Assembly: GCA_039545275.1 (NCBI GenBank)
Contig: BCHS01000019.1
Coordinates: 186,001 to 250,000 of the forward strand
Source of the DNA: Pseudomicrostroma phylloplanum
Lineage: Eukaryota > Basidiomycota > Exobasidiomycetes > Microstromatales
Direction of reading: 5' to 3'
Length of the DNA stretch: 64,000 nt
Position 1 is the first letter of the stretch. Each line of letters starts with the position of its first letter. Both the position numbers and the translations under genes were made by a program. The notes below the pieces were generated by a model, which did not search any database, was not told the DNA's origin, and was given only the letters and a program-made list of their open reading frames with translations. This document shows positions 32,758-45,145 of the stretch, in pieces.

Positions 32758-33725
32758 GCTGGTAGAAGTCAAGTGGTGGTGGTGGTGGTGGTGGTGAGGG
32801 GGAGAAGGGGTGCGAGGCCGGATGCAGAGGTCTTTTGCGCCCGTGCGGGGGGGTGGGGTGCCGGAGAGCCGGAGAGCCGGTCCTTTGGGGCGAGGGGTAG
32901 GATGAGGGTAGGGCGAGGTGTAGTAGTGGCTCAATGGGCGTGTGCAGACGTCGGGAAGTGTGTCGAGATGTCTGTATGCTTGTATGAGGTGTGCCCGCAG
33001 CCCTCCTAGCTAGAGGAGATTCAGGCTTACGTCGGCCAGTGCGGTTATCTCTCTAGTCCGCTTTGCTCGCCTAGTGTAATGGGATGGGAGAGATTGCTCG
33101 AGCCAGGAGGATGTCCGTGAGACTCGATGAGCTCTCCTTGATGGCTAGCCTAGTATCTGACCAGGCAGGCGAGTACGATGACCGATGAGCTTGACGAGCG
33201 CTGTCTTCCGGGCTAGCGCTAGCTGACAAGGAGGGATGGGTAGTACGTGTGGGTGGGTAGGCGGGTATGGCTGAGTGAGCGAGTGTGCGTGTGTGCTTGT
33301 GCGTCTCCGGTCGGCGGCGGGACCAAATTTTAGATTGACTTGACTTGGCCCCTTGTCAGAATCCTGGCTGAGGCTGCGTGGCTGCTGCTGCACCCCCACC
33401 CACGGCCACTTGAATGGTCTGCCTCCTCTCCTCTAGTGCCTGCAACACGGGGCACGGATGTGCTCAGATCACCTGAAATTTAGTCTAGCCCACATTCCCC
33501 GCTTCCGCTCTCGCCCGAGGGGATCTTAGATGGGCGGACAGGCCGAGATCAAAAGCAACTTCGTCAATGTTTGAGGAGACACAACAAGGTCGATTCAGTC
33601 AGATCTGCTAGTGGTACATGGAGTCGCGGCGCAAGAAAGAGAAGCAAGATTGGCAGGTACAGGCGGGTACAGACAAAGGAAGAGGAGCAGCGCTCCCTTC
33701 TGCGCCTTGTCCATCCACGGACGCC
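32758..33725. other. intergenic region REEP/PDS5
   Basis: 968 bp between the REEP start and the PDS5 stop (both genes on the minus strand). It should include the PDS5 3' UTR and the REEP promoter. A GGT trinucleotide run lies at about 32774-32796 and GT/GGGT-rich stretches at about 33240-33310. No convincing gene was found. Confidence 0.45.
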
Positions 33726-36700
33726 TTACTCGACGTCGCTCAACTCAGAGTCCTCATCCTGGCCAGCCGCCGCCTTCTTTGTCCCCCTCGACTTGGCAAG
33801 CGCAGCCCTCCTCTCCGCCCTCCGCTCATTTCGCCGGATAGCAGCAACGCGGGTACGCGCTCCCCTACCCTCCTCATCCCCTCCCTCGGGAACATCCTCG
33901 TCCTCGCTCACTTCGCTCTTCTCCGAAGTGCTCGCATCCGACTCTGAGCCAGAACCACCCGAAGCATCCTCATCGCCGCCGCCGCCGCCGGAAGCCTTCT
34001 TGCTCAGCCTCTTTCTCTTGTTCGCGCTACGCCTGGCTGCCTTCTTGGCCGCGGCATCAATCGAAGAAGGCTTCCTCTTGCGCTCACCCGACGCTTCCTT
34101 GGGTACTCCACCAGCATTGGCAGCTCGACGCCTCTCCGCCTTTGCAATCTCCGCTTCGATACTGTCCACAATCGACTGCGGAAGCCACACACTGCTGTAG
34201 ATTTCCTTTTGCGCCTCCGGGCTGGGCAGAGGCTTCAGACCCGTGTCCGAGGGCACCTTGAACGTACCCGGGTAGGCCTCCAGACGCCAGTTGTGCCGCG
34301 CAGCCTTGTGCTTGATCACCAGCTGCGTCAACTCCGAGAGCGTGTATAGGTTCTCACTAGCACCCTGGCTAGACCCATCCCGGACCGTCTTCAGCCGTCC
34401 TGCGAGGTAGTAGAGCAAGCCGACATTCTTCTCCGTAGAGATGCAGTCGATGAAGAATTGTAGATAGGGGACAAACTCCTTGATCGAATCGATCGAGTCA
34501 CGGGCAAAGTCTGGGTGGTGCGAGAGGAGGTGGACGTACCGACAAACAGTCATCTCGGCTTGCTTTAGGCGCACGTCTGCTGGTAGACTTGCGAAGCGAC
34601 TGGCCCAGGCAGCTACCATTTGCGGGTTCTCCTCTTCAGGGTCGATGGCTGCCACAAACGGGATGGCATTGTAGCGCGGGGCGAGGTGACGACGGTGACT
34701 CAAGGGCTTGTTGAGCTCCAAGAGGATCTTGTGCAGGAATTGATTACGCACTTGGTACGAAGGGTCTTGTACGACCAATGCCAGGTTGATAAAGTCTCGC
34801 TGAATCGCCTTGTCGCCAGCAGGCAGCGCTGCCAGCTTCAGCACACACAAGGCAGCCTTCAAGCGCAACCGTGCCTTGATCGCGAGAGGCGTGTTCATCG
34901 CTCTAGTCTCCCCGCTGTCAAGCGCTCGGAAGAGCAGGCGGAAGACGGGGACCGTCACCTCGGCCACCTTGTCGCCTTCGGGGCCCATGCTAGCGATACC
35001 ACGCTTGGTCAGGATGTCGAGACCCAGCAGCTTGGCCTTGACAGAGTCCTCCATCTTGCTGTCGCTAACCCAGTCATCATCCTCTGAATAGGCTGACAGG
35101 ATCTGCTCTGACCAGTCCTTACCTAGGTCTTTGAGAACCTCTTTCAGGATAGTGTCCCATACATTTTCTGCCAGAGTAGGTGCGTGCTTGATGAATTGAC
35201 CCAAGGCCCCCAGGTCGCAGACGAGTTGCAAAGGTCGGGCCGTCTTGATACGTGTTGTCAGCTCGCTGAGCAGCTCCTCGATGTGCCTACCTGCGCCCGA
35301 GATGTCCTTGTGGGAAAGGGCAAGCAGACGAGCAGCGTACTTGGCCTGCAAGGGAGTGCCCTGTCTCACAAACAGGGCCAGACGTTCCAGTGCCCTGGTG
35401 TCTAGCGTCAACTGCCTGCCAGACCGCTTCGCAGCACAGAGACTGCGGAGGGTAGCCTCCGTCAGAGCTGTCTCGCCCTCTTCCTGCAGAGACCGAATCA
35501 AGTCGCTCATGTGCGGATAGTACATCTCGGGCGAGGACTTGGAGATGAAGTCGAGAGTCTTGCCAGCACTGATCTTGAATGCCTCCATGTCGGACAGAGA
35601 GCTCAGGAGGGGACCTTGAGACTGACTTCCCACTGTAGATGCGATCGATTCGCGAGTTGAGCTTGGACCCCCTTGCGACCCGATTTGCGAGTCCCGCCAT
35701 TGCGACTTGCCGGAAGAGAGCCGCTTGAGCAGGGTCGGTACCGAGTGTCGATTCACAAATGGGTATGAAGCAATTTGTACAAACGCGGTCATCGTAGGCA
35801 ATAGCTTCTCATCGGCTGCCTCTACCCTTCGCAGCGCTTCTGTACGAGCTTTGAGATATGACTTGAAATCCGTGTTGGGGTCGATGCAAGCTTTGAGTAG
35901 CCTGAAGATACGAGTGTCATTGGTCTTTGCAAACGCCAGCAAGTCGTGCGTTGCCTTCTCGCCATTTGGCATCAAGATCGCGCTGCCACGCAAGGAGGCT
36001 TTGAGCTTCGCCAGAGTCTCTGCCTCCTTCTCGGTCATGACACCGCCATTGTAGGCCTCGCATGCTTCGATAAAGGGCAAGTAAGGCTTGCGAGTGTGTG
36101 GTGTTTGCATGTTGTTGAGCTTGTTGAACAGCGCTTTGAGATTCTGTTCATCTAGATTCTTCATTACCATTAGGAGGCGGTTCACCCAGGCCCCTTCGTC
36201 CTCGGGTCGAGCTGGCAATGGCAAAATGTGCTTTTCAAAAGCGGCGATCATCGGCACGATAGGCTTCGAATCGACCGTCTCCACGATGCTCGACCTGAGC
36301 ATGGCGCTGGGGATCCAGGCAAAGTGTTTTGTTGCAGCTGGGTCATGGTTTTCGATTTCTGGATACGCCAGGCTGTAGAGCCTCCCCAGAGCCTCTTGAG
36401 CTTCAGCTCGCACAGCAAGACGGCGGTCTCGCAGTCGCTCCGCTAGTTTTACGAGGAAGTCCCTGTCCAGATGGTGCAAGACAGTCTCGTAATCGAGGGT
36501 GCCGATTACTCTCACGAGAGTCGCGCGAACTCGCTCGTCTGGGTCCTGTAGCTTCTCAGTCAGAACAGGGGTGACATCGGCCCTCAGTTCAGAATGATTC
36601 GCTAGTACGCCGCTCAGCGACTCAATCCACAAGACTCGCATGGAAGACACCTTGTCTCTGGAACGTCCCAGCCAGGCTCGCCAAGCGCTTGGGTATGTAG

Positions 36701-37867
36701 CAGCCAGGGAGACGGTCGTCTTCTCACCGAGCATCTGACCAAGCGTGCGGATTGCAATCTGTCGGACCAGAACATCCTCAGCCGTCAGCTCCTGCTCAAG
36801 AATTGCGACGACATTGAGCAGTAGGGCCGGGACAGTACGGTTGATCTGAGCAATGAGGGCATGCGAGGCTTGCAGCTCCTTCTCTCGCTCTTCAATGTCT
36901 TCCTCGCTGGAGGCTGCTACGATGTTCTCACTGAAGTATTGCGCAACGTGACTTTGAAGGCGATCGCTGCTTGAGGTGCTGATCTGGACGGTGAGCTGGT
37001 GAGCTGAAGGGGTCAGCTTCGCCGATCTCCTACTAAAGTTTGAAAGCAGTAAGTCCAACACTTCCGATGGGAGCGTCTGACATTCGTCGACCATCTGTGA
37101 GAGGATGTCAGCTAGAGAGAGCTCCATGTTCTTCGTCATATCAGGTCTACAGAGAGATCGGTTGTGTCTTGGGGTCAGCTGACGTGGGCGCAGGGGCGGC
37201 AAGACTCCGAGCTTTACTACTCACCTGACCACATCGTAAAGCCTCTTGAACCAGTCCACCATGAGCTCCTCCGCCTTGTTGAGGTCAGTGACGAGTGCAA
37301 TACTCTTGGCCTTGCTCAAGCTGTCCAAAAGCCAGGTATAGTCGGAATAGTATGGGCCATTGGGTGCCGAAAGGCCGGACTTGGGACTCGTCAGCTCGAG
37401 GAGAAAGAATTGGAACATGTCCTGCGAGGTCGGCGGAGAGGAAGCGTCAGTCGGGCGTGATAGGGCTCAATACCATCGATGATGGAAGCTCCACGCACCT
37501 GCAAGTCATTGGCAGAGAAAGGAGCATTGGGGGCTGATAGCCTGAGGATGTCGGCGAGGCAGCAGGCGGTCGAAGCTCTGACTGCCTTATCCTTGTGCAA
37601 CATTAGCTGCTGGGAGCATAGCTGAGTGTGAACATCGCCTAGAGCTGCCAGATCGAGCTCTTGAGCGAGGTGTGCTTGTATGATCTACGGAGAGAGACGA
37701 ATGGTCCGTCAGCGACATGCTCTCTGCAGTCCAGACTACATTGACGCGAGCTAAGAAAGGCTCACCTTGAGCTTTTTCAGTAGTACATCAGTCGACTGTC
37801 CCCTGACTGTGAGCTTGAGCGTATCGGCCTGAATTCGGGCAGATGCCCTGCCTGTTTGCGAAGGCAT
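33726..37867 (-). CDS. PDS5: PDS5, cohesin regulatory subunit
   Basis: HEAT-repeat protein that binds cohesin and controls its release, acetylation and loop size. Exons 37766-37867, 37499-37684, 37225-37421 and 33726-37146 encode 1301 residues, a usual Pds5 length. The first three small exons supply the conserved N-terminus (STDVLLKKLK, KAVRASTACCLADILRLSAP, FLLELTSPKSGLSAPNG), which confirms the splicing. Helical repeats continue through blocks such as RVRATLVRVIGTLDYETVLH and LAVRAEAQEALGRLYSLAYP. The last roughly 200 residues are a Lys/Arg-rich then Ser/Asp/Glu-rich tail (KRKRLSKKASGGGG, EDSELSDVE), as in fungal Pds5. Divergent from KAR5 across 314 bp. Confidence in identity is high. Confidence 0.93.
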
Positions 37868-38181
37868 CGCCGGAGAAGCTGCTTCGTAGAGGTTCAGGTT
37901 CCAAGCAGCAGAGAACGTCGAATGAGAGGCGAATAATGGAGATGTGTAAGAGCAACGAGGTCAAGGGTCAGACACGCGAGCGTCGCGTTCGCGTCGCCCT
38001 TTCCGCTTCAGCCAATATCTGAGTCTGAAATTTGGCGTCCCGAAGCCCGGGCATGGTCAATGCTCCCTTCGCTGCCCACCAGCCAATACGTGCCTATATG
38101 CTGTTCTCGCCTGCCTTCGAACGATGATCCTACCAGGTCTATGTCCGTCCGTAGCACTCTGAACTTCCTTTGCTTCTCAAG
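37868..38181. promoter_or_regulatory. divergent promoter PDS5/KAR5
   Basis: 314 bp between two divergent ATG codons. It must contain both promoters. No pheromone-response or cell-cycle element was recognised with confidence. Confidence 0.4.
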
Positions 38182-40365
38182 ATGCGGAGCAGCAGCAACT
38201 TCCATTCATCTTGTCATGTTTCCTGCTTCTTCCTTCTCCTCATCCTTCCGTTATGGGCGGACGCGTTTCCCAGATTCATGGCAGCCTCACCTTCGTCAGA
38301 ATCTCCAGTAGCCTTTTCCGATATTCTGACGCAGCAACGAGATATATATGCAGACCTTGGTAAGCTGAACAGACCCCAACATCCTTCTTCAGATACAGCT
38401 GTCGCCAAACTTCTGTGGCTCATATCTTCTGATCCTTGCACATACTCCTGTCAGAAGCAGTTGGCTTGACCCCCGCAGAGCATAGACTCGTCTTCAGAAG
38501 CGAACGTACTTTGACAAGCTTCTCTCGTCGCTCAGATTGCTCGAATGCCGTAGCTACTTCATTACGAAAACGGTGCGGCGATGAGCTCGAGGAGGCAGAG
38601 GACGACAGGATAAGAGGTGAGAGGTGGCAGCGGACACAATCTACTCACTTGCTTCTCGGCGCGACTGATACAAAGGCTGCATATAAACCACAGCGGCAAT
38701 CGCCCTGACTGAGTGCGACTTAGCCACTGCACGTCAGACACCGCCATTGGAGTGCTCAGAGATTCGGCTTTCACCACGGACGAATATTGAAGGGAGTCCT
38801 ACGAGCCCTTGCGTCGCAGCCCTATCTCGTTCGCCTCAACATTGGTCTACCTACTCTGGCTACCTGCGCGAGATCCCTATGCTATGCTTTGCTCTCAAAA
38901 GGCAAATGGAGGTTGACGCTGTGAAAGAGGTCTATGCCAACATCAGCCAAGAGAAGATCGCCCTGTTAAAGGTGCTCAAGAGAGGCGCTGAAGGAGCTTT
39001 GCAGCGAGACCAAGACCAAGAGGCCAAGCTAGGCTATTTGGCCGAGTACATGAGAACTGCCGTGAATGAGCTGAACAGGGATCTCGTCGCCGCCGTACAC
39101 TCTGTGAGAATGGCTTCTCAAGACGTCAGTGATCTCGCCCAGAGCTCCAGGGCAAGCGAAGAGCTGAAGTCTGCTGCCGGCTCAATTGTCTCCATGGCAC
39201 AACAACGAATCGAGGAAGCTGCCATTAGCGCCAACAGAGCTACGGAGCTACGTCTCAGCAATTCTCTTGACTCGCTTCTGGCAGAAATGGTGGCCGACCA
39301 ATCATTAGCTCTGGCCAACAGCACGACGCAACTTGCCTCACGACTCGATGTCGCAATGGACGGCATGCAGCGCCGCCTCGATGAAGCTGGGAAGCAGATA
39401 TCTGACTCTGTGGGCCAATTGCAAGAGCTACTCAATGTTGCGCCTCAATCGCAAATGATGATGGACCAAGTCTGGGCTCTATTCAGACAAGTCGTCGACA
39501 GCGTGTCGCCAGTCCTCGTCCAGGTCGACCAGCTCAGCGATTTGCACCATCAGCTGTCCCTGAAAGAGCAGGCCAGAGCGGCCAACATGTCCGCGCTTTT
39601 TAACAGGATCGAAAGTGCCCATACTGACGAGCTCAGTCTATACGCCAGACGAGAAGCGGAGAGAGCGAGAGCATCGACACGCCATACGGGTCTGGTGGAC
39701 CTTTTCGCCTCTCTCCTTTTCGGAGAGGCCATCGCGTCCAGAGACGTCGGTGTGCCATCTCTCTCACAGCTAAGCAGTATCGACAGCTGGTGCCCAACGG
39801 TCATTGCACAGCTCCTGCGCTCCCTTCCACTTTCAGAATCGGCAAGCATGCTGCTCCTCCGAGGCGGTCTTGCAATCATGGTCCTTGGCATCAAAGTGGT
39901 GTGGTCGGCGTTATGTCTCATGCTGGTAAGCACTAGGGTCGATTGAAAGGTCTCTATCCCGTTCTCGACTGATTACTCCTGTGCTTTCTACCACCCTCCG
40001 ACGGTTGGCAGTCCCTAGGCATGCTCCTCGCAGCACTCTCAACCCGCCTCTTCGCACCACTCCTCAGGAAAGGATGGGCGATTTTGCTGCAAGCGTCGAT
40101 AAGGCCAGTGGCTGAAGCGGCAGAAGAGACGAGCGTGCAAGGTCATAGTACCATCGAAGTCAAGCAAGAGCCACCAGCGAATTCGGCTCCCACGAGACCG
40201 TACACCTGGCCGACGATTGATGCTCAGCCGGCTGCAGTTTCTCGCTTCTCCATACCCCCATACAGAGCAGCACTCGACTTCGATGAGGCAAATTTGGGTG
40301 TCAGGGCGGCACTACCCACACGAAGGAGGGCAGGGTGGGAGAGGAGCAGCAGTGCTCCTTTGTAG
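38182..40365 (+). CDS. KAR5: KAR5/Tht1/Brambleberry-type nuclear fusion protein
   Basis: Nuclear-envelope protein needed for fusion of nuclei after mating. Exons 38182-38359, 38455-38616, 38694-39925 and 40012-40365 encode 641 residues. A signal peptide (FFLLLILPLWADA) is followed by the family's Cys-rich region, which only becomes readable once two small introns are removed: SDCSNAVATSLRKRCGDEL, ALTECDLATARQTPPLEC, PCVAALSRSPQHWSTYSGYL and LCFALKRQMEVDAVKEVYAN. A long predicted coiled-coil stretch follows (about residues 190-430). Two hydrophobic segments near the end (around LLLRGGLAIMVLGIKVVWSA and LGMLLAALSTRLFAPLL) would place the tail at the membrane. This order matches Kar5/Tht1/GEX1 proteins. 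The family diverges fast, so the call rests on the Cys spacing, the WSTYSGY motif and architecture. Confidence 0.85.
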
Positions 40366-40548
40366 AGCAGGCGAGACGACACGCTCAGAAATGGAAGTGG
40401 AACTGTAGGAGGATTATTTGACATTATGGGAGTCAGGAAAAGGGGTGATGGTCTCACAGCGCGCGGATGAAATGCGTAACAAGACGACGATTGCGTGCCG
40501 TTCAGGATGGACGACTCTAGGGTGACACCACGATCACGAAGGGTGGGA
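40366..40548. other. convergent intergenic region KAR5/BolA gene
   Basis: 183 bp between stop codons; presumed 3' UTRs only. Confidence 0.4.
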
Positions 40549-41945
40549 CTACATGCCGTACATGCCGGTACCGTCTCGAACTGTTACGGAACCCAATGGA
40601 AGTAGAGCAGCGGCTTCACGTCAGTAACGATTCCCACGCATTTAATATCGTAGGTGAATCATCTCGTGTATACTCACCCTTGGCTACATCGCTCGCGCTC
40701 ATATGCATCTTCTGACTCTGGAAAAAGTCCTCAAAGAGCCTAGTCGCCTCTGCCTCTCCCCTGGGCGAAGCCGCATTGCCTCCATGACCAGGGCTGGCCA
40801 GCATCGGGTTGTCCGCACCGCTACCGCTCGAGCCCAGCACGGCGGGACTTCCCTGGGAGAGGACGTGCGAGTCAATGGTCCTCTTGATGTCGTCCCAGAA
40901 CTCCACACTGTTAATCTTGGCGTAGTGCAGTCGACTGATTCCACCACCTGCGGGACTGGAGGGACTGCCGTGCATGTCTACGTTGCTTAGGGTTCCGCCG
41001 GGTTGGGCAGAGGGAGTGAGAGGGCGTGGTGCACCGGCGTGGGCGCGACCGGAGAGGGTCTCGTCATCGGTTGTGAGGGTGAGCTCTGGGATGGAGACAT
41101 TTGAGGTGGAGCGATTGTGTTGGAATTTGGACGAGGAGGAACGAGAGCGGGTGGGAGGGGTTGTAGGGAGAAGAGAGGAAGGCATGGTCGATGTCGAAGT
41201 TGAAGCGGGAGCAGGTGCTGGGGCTTCGGCAGCGGCTGGGGCTGCAAATGGGTCTGACGCAGTCTTGGAGCCGGAGAGGGCTTCGTATTGCTGTTCGAGG
41301 GCAGGGGCAGAGAGTGAGAGGGGCGATTGAGGTGAGTGACTGCAGGCGTAGGCTAAGGAGCTGCTCGAGCGATGCTACTCACAGCTGGTGTGTAAGTCTT
41401 TTGCGAGAAGGCGTGCAGCTGGGCGATTTGGTCCTTTAGTAGATCATTGACTGAGATTGGGCGAAGCGGTAGAAGAAAGGTCATAAGAGGTCAGTATCAT
41501 TTTGAGCCGCGGGCCGCCCAAGAGGGGTACTAAAGAACGGCGGGAGAAGATTCCGTGGGGTTTGCGCTCAGGATACTCACCCATCCTGTGTCGCTTCAAT
41601 GTCGGCAACCTGTGATGCAGATGATTGCAAGACGAAATCGTAGCAGTGAGCTTCATGCTGCAGTTTGACATAACCTCTTTCGTAGGCATGTATAGGTAGC
41701 ACGCCATGCTCTGTTCACTCACCCTTGGAATGCTGGGGATACAATGATGACATCGAATGCCTGTGCAGCAGAGGCGAGGAAAGAACGCATCGTGTCAGTC
41801 CACTCTGCTCAGGCTTGCAAAGAGCTATGGCCCGCTCTAGGCTATTCCTCACCTGGCCACAACCTCCGGACACGTCTGATACGACTAGTGTCTTTACGTC
41901 TTGTACCTTTTCGCGGATGATGGCTTCCAGCTCCTGCGAGTTCAT
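40549..41945 (-). CDS. BolA-like protein with long C-terminal extension
   Basis: BolA-fold protein resembling Bol2/Fra2, which with monothiol glutaredoxins carries Fe-S clusters for iron sensing. Six exons are proposed: 41853-41945, 41723-41760, 41581-41609, 41383-41450, 40678-41290 and 40549-40613, giving 301 residues. Residues 1-85 form the BolA domain (LVVSDVSGGCGQAFDVIIVS, FQGLPTLKRHRMVNDLL, LHAFSQKTYTPAQYEALSG), with the conserved Cys in GGCG and the invariant RHR. About 215 extra residues follow, mostly Ser/Pro/Gly/Ala-rich, but with two compact islands: ISRLHYAKINSVEFWDDIKR (about 192-222) and a Phe/Lys-rich helix-like stretch (about 255-281). The last intron has a strong GTGAGT donor and CTGAC branch site; without it the protein would end at 40616 instead. 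Confidence 0.85.
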
Positions 41946-42330
41946 CAGGGGCGACGTGAGGCGGGTGCGAGGCGCAGGGGAAGTAGGAGGAATCGAGGGG
42001 AAAGGAGAGCGCTACTTGAGACTGCGTCTGAGGTGAAGACCGTGGAGTAGCCAGCTGGAGTGTGGGTGTGAGCGAGGTGGTGATGGTCGTGGTGTTGGTA
42101 TGGCGGCGGTGGATTTCCAACTGTCGTGCCTGCGCCTCGCCAGCCCGCCTTGCTGCCTCCACGCCTTGGCCCTGGCTGCGTTGCGTCTTTCGTGCGTGGC
42201 TGCTTCCGCCTTCGGCCGAGTGAGCGGGGGGAATTGGCAATGGCTGCCTAGATGCGTATATGCTGCTGAACACCTTCTCTTGCTAGTCATATCCATCATA
42301 CCCTCGACAGTCTCTCCGCTTCGGTCTACC
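41946..42330. promoter_or_regulatory. divergent promoter BolA gene/ataxin-10 gene
   Basis: 385 bp between divergent start codons. The ataxin-10 frame is open back to an in-frame ATG at 42100, but that upstream stretch is unlike the family. Confidence 0.4.
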
Positions 42331-44835
42331 ATGGACAAGCTCGACTTACACCAAGGTCAGCCGCGGCAATTGGACGACGGGCTTGCCTCCCTCTTTCAAG
42401 GCAGCCACGCTTCCTCCTCTTCTTCGGCCTCCTCTTCGCACAGCTTACTCCTATCTCTCTCCCAGACCCTTCACGGCTTGCAAGCCCATCCCTCGGAGAG
42501 TATACCTGAGCTACAAGAAGAGATTCTGCCTCTTCTGGCGCTCCCTGCGCCTGACGGCGTGTCTGCTCTCCTACCGATATGGAAGGGCGCCTTCGAGGGC
42601 AAAGCTTCTGAGCCTACTGGATACACATCCAACGAGGAGGTACGGACCAATGTCCAGATCGCACTCGCTTCGGCAAGGCTTCTCAGAAACGTCGTGGGGG
42701 GATGTGAACCATTGCAGAATCTCGTCTTTGAGCGGACGGCTGGGGAAATTCTGGCTCTGCTGAGGCTCGGTAGCAGCTTAGCCTTTGTGTCTGACCCTGA
42801 GCGTGAGTATCTGGTCATCTAGTGGGCTTCACCACCCAAGGGGACGCCGTTGGATCCCTCTGACCTGTCACCTTCTCCTGTACTCTTTGCATCCCTCCGC
42901 AATGCTAGTCCAACCTCTGCTACGGTCGCTCGTACAACTCCTCTCCAACCTCGTCACCCTCAACAAGCCTCTTCAGAAATCTCTCTTCTACAAGCTACGC
43001 CTTATTCCATCAGCCTCTTCATCATCGTCCTCGTCCGTGGAACGAATCACCGTCCTGCAGAATCTCCTCTCATCGCCCGACTCAGGGACAGTAGAAGCGG
43101 TCCAAATTCTGCTCCTCAATTGCATCAAGACATCAGCTACGAACTCTTCTGGACTTGCTGTCAGCCCCGGTGGTCGGAGACTATTAGGACAATTACTAGG
43201 CTTGTTCGAAGCAGCCGTCGCAGAGGAAGAAGACGACGGGTTTGGACTAGGAGAGTCTCCACTGGCTGGTCCGACGATCGTGGAGGAAGACGAAGAAGAA
43301 GATGACGTCGATGAAGATGACGACGAAGACGAGGAGGAGCATGCGACTGGTCAAATGGACGACTTTGGCGCCGATGACCTGCAAATCGAGGAATCTCCCA
43401 ACAACGACCGTACCAGCACTTCGAGATCAGGCAGTGGAGAACGCAGCTTGAAAGGCTCCATAGCCGCTGTACAGAATGGGAAGAGCGAACGGCGAGGGAA
43501 GAAATCCGGAAGGAAGAACGTGGTCACTGCCGGCGAAGCAGATAAGAGAAATGGAGCGAGCACTCCTACGACGGTTGGGTGAGTAATCGGCCGGCGACTG
43601 CTGACATCGCGCTGCTGGTACGCAGTCACTGACACATCTGACCTGGCCCCGCTTCCTTCGAACAGCTACGCCATCTTTGCCCACCTCTTCTCAATAGGTC
43701 TCTTCCGCCACATGTACGCCAACCTCGGACCTTCATCCCCTTCCACGCCCACCCAATTCTCTACCTCCGACGAGCCCCTAGTGACGACGGAGCAGACCCT
43801 ACTGCTCAAGACGCTCGATGCTTGGATCAACGCAGGCGGACAACATCACCCTATGGACGACCTCAGCTCCATTGACCAATTCAAGAATCTCCCGGGGGAA
43901 TTCGTTCGGTTGAGCAGATTCGTAAGGCGCTTCATCGCCGATTTCGAAAAACTGGAGAAGGAGGTCGAGAAGAGCGGAGGAGCAAATGCTGCCGGAAGTC
44001 AAGATGTGGATCGGAGAATGATCGGTGCACACCAGGCGTTGGTCCTCATTCTGGAGGTGCTGGTGCAGCTGGGCATGATCGGCTGTGAAGGCCTCGAGGA
44101 GGATGAGCAGTTCAGGGAGGAGAGCGAGGAGATCCTCCGTCGAATGCGGAGCGCCCCAACAGGCGCCTCTGTCGCAACTGTCAACGGGAATGGGTCTGAC
44201 GAAGGCGTGCAAGCACCAGAAGAGGCCGGACAGCTAGCGCAAGAGGAGCTGGACGTGGTAGCCGAGCTCCTCCTCCTCCTCCGGGCAGTCATGTCCTTCG
44301 CTCCACCCGTCTCTCCTTTCAAGTCCACACTGCCCCAATCCGGCCGAGCAGTACCAGAAGGCCACGCGCCGACAAGCACCGGACTCGGGCTCGGCTCTGC
44401 TACATCTACCTCCCCGCTCGCAGCGTCCAAGCCCCGCCTGGACAACTTGCAGCGCAACCTGATCCAGCTCCTCGGCGTGCTCGTCTTTGTCCACTCGCCC
44501 AGCTCTTTACCCCAGTCCTTCCAGGAGCGGAGCAGGGGGGAGAATGAGGAGGAGAGGAGAAGCGTGACGAGGGTGCAGGATAGGGTCAGAGAGCTGGGCG
44601 GGCTGGCAAGTGTACTTGGGTGCACGAGAGTGGATGAGCGTAACCCTTGTGAGTTTGTCGAGCGAGACGTGTGGAGGGAGTTGTCGGCAGGCAAGATACT
44701 GACTTAGATTCGCCAACGCCAACCGCAGATATCCGCGAACACGCAATCTTTACGCTGCGCTACCTCCTGCAGGACAACCTAGACAGCCAGGAGTACATTG
44801 CCAAGCTGCAGCCCGTGGGCCACAGTGGGCAGTAG
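42331..44835 (+). CDS. ataxin-10 homologue (CTR86 family)
   Basis: Armadillo-like protein of the ataxin-10/Ctr86 family; in fungi and animals it is linked to cytokinesis and cytosolic signalling, with no enzymatic activity. Four exons, 42331-42802, 42909-43578, 43666-44648 and 44729-44835, encode 743 residues. The helical repeat region begins around NVQIALASARLLRNVVGGCE and continues LVQLLSNLVTLNKPLQKSLF. A highly acidic insert (about residues 310-345) and a basic patch (SERRGKKSGRK) split it. The diagnostic C-terminal ataxin-10 domain is LDNLQRNLIQLLGVLVFVHS and IREHAIFTLRYLLQDNLDSQ; the latter is in the last small exon, which confirms that splice. Start chosen at MDKLDLHQG; an upstream ATG at 42100 is possible. 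Confidence 0.88.
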
Positions 44836-45145
44836 AGGTCGGCATCGTCCACATCCCGGAGAAGCGCGCTGGAAGAGAGCACGCAGGGAGATGTCTAGAG
44901 GTCCTGAGTGAACGTGCTGCTGCATTCGTCGTGAAGTACCCGTACCTGTACCTGTGATCTATCATCGCTCTTATCTTCCACGCCAAGGCTCGAAATAGAT
45001 AGATCCTCAATATACACATTTCTATCTACTCGACATGGAAAAAGCGCCTAGCCCGCCCTGAGTGGGCCATACAAGCAAACATCCGCAGGAAGCCCGACCC
45101 TCCTGTCTCTATTGCTACCCTACACTGTCCACACCACGCCCTTTT
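44836..45145. other. convergent intergenic region ataxin-10/TBC gene
   Basis: 310 bp between stop codons, presumed 3' UTRs. Nothing else recognised. Confidence 0.4.

Noticed and set aside
38360..38392. Possible 33-nt intron in KAR5 using the first AG after the GTAAGC donor
   Set aside because: Very short, and it leads to an in-frame stop before the Cys-rich motif; the AG at 38453-38454 restores the conserved frame.
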